Shown piece after piece: positions 34,070 to 38,852 of a DNA stretch of 38,852 nt. Source of the stretch: Bryobacterales bacterium (lineage in GTDB: Bacteria; Acidobacteriota; Terriglobia; Bryobacterales; UBA6623); assembly GCA_028819235.1 (NCBI GenBank), contig JAPPMC010000093.1, forward strand, positions 1-38,852, written 5' to 3'. Made by a program: the position numbers and the translations under genes. A model generated the notes under the pieces. That model was given only the letters and a program-made list of their open reading frames with translations. It did no database searches and had not been told where the DNA came from. Numbering within the stretch: position 1 is the first letter of the stretch; the number at the start of each line of letters is the position of its first letter.

Positions 34070-36036
34070 GGTTCGCACCACTCGCCCTGTTCGGCCCGGT
34101 CGTGGTGTTCTGCCAGCAGCCCGTGGCACCCTTGGCCGAACAGGCCACGGGTTCCCGGGAGGTGGGCCGCTACGCCGTGTCTAGCCTCCTCGAGTCGGGT
34201 TATCGTTTCGCCGAGGTCGGGGGGAGCCGTGACCTCTACCGCACCGGCCCGAACTACGGTGACGGAGTTCGGCTGTTCAATGCCCGCTTCCGGGCGACCT
34301 CGCTCGACCGGATCTCCCGTATTGACCGGGTCTCACTGCGCTCTTCGGGCGCACCGGGAGATCCATACCAGACACATGCCCTTCGGGTCGAGGCAGATGG
34401 GCTGTTCCGCTACGACATGCAGGCCCGTTCCGTCGAGTATCACAACCGGCTGCCTGCCCTGTGGAGCGGCGAACACGGGCTCCGCACGAACCGGAACCTG
34501 CAGTCCCACGAGGTGACCCTTCTGCCGGGGAGACCGTTCCAGTTTCTTCTCGGCTGGGACCGGAATCGCCGGTCGGGTCCTGGCTTCTCCTCAGCTGCAG
34601 CTGCGCCAGCGGACGGCGTCTTCGACGACCGCAACTTTCTGCGGTTCCGGCACGATATCCGGCAGACCAGCAGTGTCTATCGAGCCGGCGTGACCGCCCG
34701 CTTCGCCGGGCTCGCCTTGACGCTTGTACGAGCGGTGGATCTCTATAGGGAAGAGGCCGCCTACGAGGACGGGTCCGGGCTGCCCTCGATGGCGCCGAAC
34801 GTCCAGCCGATAGACCGTCTGGACCGATCACAGCCGCACCACGGCCGGATGCCCGTGACCAGCCTCGCGATCCGCACACGAGGCAATCGCAGGCTCGGAT
34901 TCAACGCCCGCCTCGTCTACACGGGCGGGTACCGCAGCAGTCGCCTGATTGAGGGAGTCTCGGCTTCGAGCCCGACTGTCGGCGCCAGCTACCGGGAACT
35001 CTTCGTCGTCGGCGACGCTGGGCGTCGGCAAGCTTCAGGAGAGGTCACCGCAACTTGGCTGGCCTCGCCGCGCCTCACGCTGACCAACGTCACTTCCTTC
35101 CACAACACTCGCATTGATGGCCAAGCCTCGGTCGTCGAGATGACGTTCTTTCGGGACGAGTTCCTCCGCGTCGACCATCTCGCCGTCCGCCGGCTGTCCA
35201 ACGCCACCGAAGCCCGGTTCCAGCCCGTCAGGCAGGTTGCCCTGTTCGGCGCCTACCGCGCTTCTGACCGAAGGGCCCGAGCGAGCGATGCCGTGCGCTA
35301 CCCGGAGTTCGAGTTCGGACGGGACCTGAAGGGCCAGGACAACAGCCTCCGCTCCGGCGCGGCCGGAGTCCGGTGGCTCCCCGCAAGAGACGTCCGCGCG
35401 TCTGTCGACTTCGAAGTTGGGCGGGCGGACCGCCCATTGGCTGCGACCAGCGAGCGCCGATTCCAAAACCAGTCGGCCCGTCTCCGCTGGACCCGCGGAT
35501 CGCTCTCCGCGGGGGGCTTCTTCCTCCGACGGGTCAACGACAATCCGACCGACTTGGTGTACTTCAGCTCCCAGAGCCGGTCGCACGGCCTTCAGGCCAG
35601 CTGGGCGTCGCGCGAGACCGGGACCGTCGTGGACGGCTCGTACACCGTGCTCAACATGCGAGTCAGCTCAGCCATCCTCAACTTGTTCGAGGTCTCGTAC
35701 CCACCGCAACGGTCCCGGGCGGCCTACGCGGCCAAGATCCACATCGTCACGGCGGGTCTGAGCTTTGAGCTCGCGAAGAGAGTCGGCCTCGTGGCACGGT
35801 ACTCGCTGACCAAGGACACGGCAGGTACAGTCGGCGGATTCTCGCTGGAGGGCCAGCGCTTGACCACCGGCCTGCCAGTCAGCTACCACTCTCCGCAGGT
35901 CCGTCTCACCGTGCGGATTGCGCAAAGGCTCGCATGGAACGTCGGCTGGCAGTACTACGGTTACGCCGAGAGGTTTGCTGGCACGCGCGGGTACCGCGCC
36001 CACATCGGCTTCTCCAGCTTGACGGTTAGCCTCTGA
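34066..36036 (+). CDS. Outer-membrane beta-barrel partner of the decaheme cytochrome (MtrB-like)
   Basis: A 656-residue protein whose ATG overlaps the TGA of the decaheme cytochrome gene, indicating coupled translation. A short hydrophobic signal segment (A-P-L-A-L-F-G-P-V-V-V-F) is followed by a region of about 600 residues made of alternating polar and apolar strands rich in Arg, Tyr, Ser and Gly, with repeated G-Y/L-x-V-x-Y-type strands and polar loops, as expected for a large barrel of 20 or more strands. Size, position and partner fit an MtrB/PioB-like porin that sheaths a decaheme cytochrome in the outer membrane. There is no C-x-x-C near the N-terminus that I could use to refine the subfamily. 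Sequence similarity to MtrB is not evident by eye, so the call leans on context. Confidence 0.75.
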   Translation: MRFAPLALFGPVVVFCQQPVAPLAEQATGSREVGRYAVSSLLESGYRFAEVGGSRDLYRTGPNYGDGVRLFNARFRATSLDRISRIDRVSLRSSGAPGDPYQTHALRVEADGLFRYDMQARSVEYHNRLPALWSGEHGLRTNRNLQSHEVTLLPGRPFQFLLGWDRNRRSGPGFSSAAAAPADGVFDDRNFLRFRHDIRQTSSVYRAGVTARFAGLALTLVRAVDLYREEAAYEDGSGLPSMAPNVQPIDRLDRSQPHHGRMPVTSLAIRTRGNRRLGFNARLVYTGGYRSSRLIEGVSASSPTVGASYRELFVVGDAGRRQASGEVTATWLASPRLTLTNVTSFHNTRIDGQASVVEMTFFRDEFLRVDHLAVRRLSNATEARFQPVRQVALFGAYRASDRRARASDAVRYPEFEFGRDLKGQDNSLRSGAAGVRWLPARDVRASVDFEVGRADRPLAATSERRFQNQSARLRWTRGSLSAGGFFLRRVNDNPTDLVYFSSQSRSHGLQASWASRETGTVVDGSYTVLNMRVSSAILNLFEVSYPPQRSRAAYAAKIHIVTAGLSFELAKRVGLVARYSLTKDTAGTVGGFSLEGQRLTTGLPVSYHSPQVRLTVRIAQRLAWNVGWQYYGYAERFAGTRGYRAHIGFSSLTVSL

Positions 36037-36074
36037 GCGGACGGTCCGCGCTCCCCGAGTCGCCTTGGTGTCGA

Positions 36075-36767
36075 TCAGCCCTTGCCCTGCAGCAGGCAGA
36101 GTTCACGGCGCAGCTTGGCGAGCGTGAGCGACTGGAGCACTGCCTTTCCGGGCCCTGTGAGTGTTGCTAGGAACAGGCCTTCGCCGCCGAACAGTGAGGT
36201 CTTGATCCCTCCGGCCATCTGAATGCTATAGGTGACGCTGTCGTCGAAGCACACCACGGAACCGGTGTCGGCTTGGAGCGTCTCGCCCGCCCCGAGGTCG
36301 AATTCCACGAAGTCGCCTCCAGCGTGGATGAACGCGGTCCCAGGTCCGCGGAGCCTCTGCAGGACGAAGCCCTCGCCCCCGAACATCCCGGCACCGAGCT
36401 TCTTGGTGAACGCGATGTCAAGGTGAACGCTTGACTCGGCGGCAACAAATCCGTCCTTCTGCACAAGCACGGACTGTTGTGATCCTAGGTGCAACGGTCG
36501 GATGCGACCGGGAAAATCTCCTGCGAAACCAACCTCCCCGGACTCGGCTTGGCAGGTGAAGTGGGTAAAGAACAGCGATTCCCCGGTTAGCTTGCTCTTG
36601 AGCCCGCCGATGAGCTTTCCGGCCAGCCCCTTGCCGCGCATTGCGGTGCGCCACTCTACCTCGGGAGTCTTGTAGACCATCTTGCCGGCCTCGGCGTAGA
36701 TCTGATCCCCGGGAGCGAGAATGATCCGCACCACCTCCAAGTTGTCTCCTTTGATCTCGTAATGCAC
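36075..36767 (-). CDS. AIM24/TIGR00266 family protein
   Basis: A 230-residue cytosolic protein of the widespread AIM24 (TIGR00266) family. It begins H-Y-E-I-K-G-D-N-L-E-V-V with the A-P-G-D-Q-I-Y-A-E-A-G-K-M-V-Y segment and carries the glycine-rich turns G-K-G-L-A-G-K-L-I-G-G, G-A-G-M-F-G-G-E-G and S-L-F-G-G-E-G-L-F typical of the duplicated beta-barrel fold. The GTG start at 36767 is preceded by GGAG at good spacing. The family is structurally defined but has no firm bacterial function. The gene is convergent with the barrel gene; a GCGGAC/GTCCGC dyad at 36037-36049 lies between them. Confidence 0.92.
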   Translation of the reverse strand: MHYEIKGDNLEVVRIILAPGDQIYAEAGKMVYKTPEVEWRTAMRGKGLAGKLIGGLKSKLTGESLFFTHFTCQAESGEVGFAGDFPGRIRPLHLGSQQSVLVQKDGFVAAESSVHLDIAFTKKLGAGMFGGEGFVLQRLRGPGTAFIHAGGDFVEFDLGAGETLQADTGSVVCFDDSVTYSIQMAGGIKTSLFGGEGLFLATLTGPGKAVLQSLTLAKLRRELCLLQGKG

Positions 36768-37286
36768 GTTGCTCCGCCCCGGATCTCAATCTAGCAGCGA
36801 GGTCCCGCCTAACTTCGAGATCCGTGCAGGACCCCTGTGGGCTGATTGTGGAAGTTGCCTGCATGCGCGTGACCCTTACACTCCAGCCGGTATTCGGGAC
36901 GGTGGCTCCTCAAATCGCTCCCGCTGTGGCTCAGACCGGCCCTCGAAGCCCGAGAGTATGGCACGGGCGGTCCGGCTGCTCTCTGTCGGCCGCAGCTACC
37001 CGCGTCGCCTCGGATGCGAGTTGCGATTGCTGTTTGGGACACTCAAATCCAATGGCTATCCGGCCTCCAGCAGTCTTCCATACAGGACCATAGGCTGTGC
37101 TGGGCCGTTCGTAGTCGCGGCGGGACTCTGGTGGCGCGTAGGCCTACCTCCGCGTCGCAGAAGCCTGGCATTGGCCCGGAAGTGGTCCGACCATTGCCAC
37201 TCTCTATGAGGCATATCTGGCGATACAGACCTGTCCGGGAGTCGCCAAACGTCCGCAGAATTCCATCGCGGGGATAGAATGAGCCC
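36768..37286. other. Intergenic region
   Basis: About 0.5 kb between divergent genes (AIM24 family and a secreted protein). Overlapping short frames only; no RNA gene or clear promoter could be identified. Confidence 0.5.
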
Positions 37287-38381
37287 ATGGCGCTGGCGAT
37301 GCGGCTGTTGCTGTCGGCTCTCTTGGCGTCAGCCTTGGCCGCGCAGACCGGCCTGACCTACAGCCAGCTCCGCCAGTTCATCCGATCGTCGGTGGACCAG
37401 CGTCTCAAGGACAAGGAGGTGGCCGCGTATCTCAAGCGGCAAGTGGTCCGCTTCTCCATCTCCGACCGGCTGATCGAAGAGTTTGTGGGCTGGGGCATCG
37501 GCCCGCGCTCGCTGAAGGCGCTCGAGGCGCTTCAGGAGACCACTAGGGGCCTGCCGCCGCCGACAGTCGAGCCAGCTGTCCGGAAAGTCGCGCCGGCCCA
37601 GCCGCCTCCGCCCTCCGAAGAAGCGCAGCGAGAGATCGTAGAGCACGCGCGCAGCCAGGCAGAAGCGTACACGGAGGACTTGCCGAACTATGTCTGCCTG
37701 CAGATCACTAGGCGCTTCTTCGACCCGACCGGCACGGAGATCGACTGGCTCAAGCTCGACGAGATCAAGACGCGCGTCAGCTACATCGAGGGCAAGGAGG
37801 ACTACGAGAATCTCAGCGTCGACGGTAGGTTGACGGGCAAGAACTTCTCGGAGCTCGGCGGCACCACAAGCACGGGGGAATTCGGCACGATTCTGGCCAG
37901 CCTGTTCGACCGTTCCACCGATGCGGAGTTCCGCTGGGCCCGCCACTCGCTGCTCCGCGGGAACCCCGTCTACGTATTCCACGTTGAAGTGCCCAAGCAT
38001 CGCTCAAGCTGGACGCTCACGAGCATCGGCACCAGCGGCGAGCGGTCACGGACGATCCGGTCGGGGTTCACCGGGCTCGTGTACGTCGGCAAGGAATCCG
38101 GTCGTGTCCTGCGAATCGTGATGGAGGCCAAGGACCTTCCAAGCGACTTTCCCATGCACGAGGCACGATCCCGGTTGGACTTTGATTTCATCGACCTCAG
38201 CGGCCAGGACTTCCTTCTGCCGCTCAAGGCGCAAGCCTTCGTGAGGACCGGTCGCCTCCTCACACGCAACGACCTGGAGTTCCGCCTCTACCGGAAGTTC
38301 ACCGCCGAAGCCACCATCACATTTGAGGGGGTCGATGATCTCGAGCCGCTCCCGGAAGATGATCCGGAACCCCAGCAGTAG
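37287..38381 (+). CDS. Secreted protein of unknown function
   Basis: A 364-residue protein. A Sec signal peptide covers about residues 1-20 (R-L-L-L-S-A-L-L-A-S-A-L-A-A-Q), so it is exported; the start could be the ATG at 37287 or the one at 37299. A helical segment of about 70 residues follows, then a Pro-rich hinge (P-P-P-T-V-E-P to P-P-P-P-S-E-E), then a larger alpha/beta domain starting near 125 with E-D-L-P-N-Y-V-C-L-Q. The L-P-N-Y-[VI]-C stretch is one I associate with secreted proteins of Acidobacteria, but I know no function. The C-terminus is acidic and Pro-rich. A sulfatase gene follows after a short gap and may be co-transcribed. Confidence 0.82.
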   Translation: MALAMRLLLSALLASALAAQTGLTYSQLRQFIRSSVDQRLKDKEVAAYLKRQVVRFSISDRLIEEFVGWGIGPRSLKALEALQETTRGLPPPTVEPAVRKVAPAQPPPPSEEAQREIVEHARSQAEAYTEDLPNYVCLQITRRFFDPTGTEIDWLKLDEIKTRVSYIEGKEDYENLSVDGRLTGKNFSELGGTTSTGEFGTILASLFDRSTDAEFRWARHSLLRGNPVYVFHVEVPKHRSSWTLTSIGTSGERSRTIRSGFTGLVYVGKESGRVLRIVMEAKDLPSDFPMHEARSRLDFDFIDLSGQDFLLPLKAQAFVRTGRLLTRNDLEFRLYRKFTAEATITFEGVDDLEPLPEDDPEPQQ

Positions 38382-38415
38382 ACGCGGTCAGTATCGGCGC
38401 TACACTCGGCAATTC

Positions 38416-38844
38416 ATGCGCCACGCGATTGCTGTATGCCTTCTGGGAATCTCCTTGGCCGGTGCGGATGCTTCCGAAGGGCGACCGAACGTTGTGTTTC
38501 TGATGGCCGACGACGTCGGCTACGAGTGCTTCGGGGCCTACGGGAGTCGCCAGTACTCGACGCCTCGCCTGAACCGTCTGGCGGATGGAGGCGTGCGGTT
38601 CACCAACTGCTACTCCACGCCGCTTTGCACTCCGAGCCGTGTTGCCCTTATGACCGGCATGAGCAATGTCCGTAACTACGCCGATTTCGGGTCTCTGCTG
38701 CCGGACCAGTACACCATCGCGGATCTCTTCCGCGATGCCGGCTACGCCACTGCGGTAGCCGGGAAGTGGCAGCTGCAAGGCAGCCAGAACGCTCCGGGCG
38801 TGCCCTGCCCTTGCCCCATAAGTCACGAGCGGGGCTCCTGCTGA
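38416..38844 (+). CDS. N-terminal part of a sulfatase, frame broken near the window end
   Basis: A type I sulfatase (alkaline phosphatase superfamily) N-terminus. A signal peptide (about 1-19) is followed by P-N-V-V-F-L-M-A-D-D-V-G-Y, which supplies the metal-binding aspartates, and by C-T-P-S-R at about residues 73-77, the C-x-P-S-R motif whose cysteine is converted to formylglycine. Later V-A-G-K-W-Q-L-Q-G matches the family's G-K-W-H-type strand. The family is usually 450-600 residues, but here an in-frame stop ends the protein after 142 residues, and the last 15 or so residues (C-P-C-P-I and on) do not resemble a sulfatase. A frameshift, an insertion at about 38800 or an assembly edge would explain this. 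Substrate unknown; export suggests polysaccharide sulfate removal. Confidence 0.83.
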   Translation: MRHAIAVCLLGISLAGADASEGRPNVVFLMADDVGYECFGAYGSRQYSTPRLNRLADGGVRFTNCYSTPLCTPSRVALMTGMSNVRNYADFGSLLPDQYTIADLFRDAGYATAVAGKWQLQGSQNAPGVPCPCPISHERGSC

Positions 38845-38852
38845 GACGCGGC

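Overview
The window is GC-rich, densely coded chromosomal DNA that looks like an Acidobacteriota (Bryobacterales/Solibacteres-like) genome. This is inferred from gene content, not from a marker phylogeny: a secreted VWFA-related protein of the type common in Acidobacteria, a secreted protein of unknown function with an L-P-N-Y-V-C motif, a DmsE-type decaheme cytochrome with an outer-membrane barrel partner, a TAT-exported Gfo/Idh/MocA oxidoreductase and a sulfatase. No tRNA, rRNA, CRISPR array or intact transposase was seen.

Layout. 1-4.6 kb: an HhH-GPD DNA glycosylase-like gene (minus) and a secreted VWFA protein (plus), separated by gene-poor stretches. 4.6-15.8 kb: a tight three-gene plus-strand operon of very large proteins: (a) NERD nuclease-like domain, two tandem degenerate kinase domains and a P-loop ATPase with a Cys cluster; (b) a 602-residue protein of unknown function; (c) a 1749-residue protein with an internal PD-(D/E)XK-like motif and a C-terminal HerA-like ATPase. 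This is the most interesting locus. Its order and sizes resemble DptF-DptG-DptH of phosphorothioate-dependent restriction and the kinase-unknown-ATPase end of the methylation-associated defence system (MAD6-7-8), but no dnd genes or DNA methyltransferase are visible, and both kinase domains lack the catalytic HRD aspartate.

16.1-25.5 kb is a housekeeping block: EVE-domain protein, PlsY, a concentrative nucleoside transporter, a pyridoxamine-phosphate-oxidase-like protein, a Gfo/Idh/MocA oxidoreductase, CcmC plus a small CcmD-like protein, FtcD, and the classical rpsO-pnp pair. 26.5-31.8 kb (minus) is a second defence-like locus: a DUF4143-type AAA ATPase followed four bases later by a giant NACHT-type NTPase ending in a PD-(D/E)XK-like motif. 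33.1-36.0 kb is a two-gene porin-cytochrome conduit (decaheme cytochrome plus outer-membrane barrel, ATGA overlap). 36.1-38.85 kb carries an AIM24-family protein, the secreted protein of unknown function and the start of a sulfatase whose reading frame breaks just before the window ends.

Several stretches of 0.4-1.3 kb contain only short overlapping frames with no recognisable product; they look like decayed or noncoding DNA and lie mainly around the two defence-like loci. Two separate defence-like loci with at least four PD-(D/E)XK-like motifs, embedded between core genes, are the main theme of the window.
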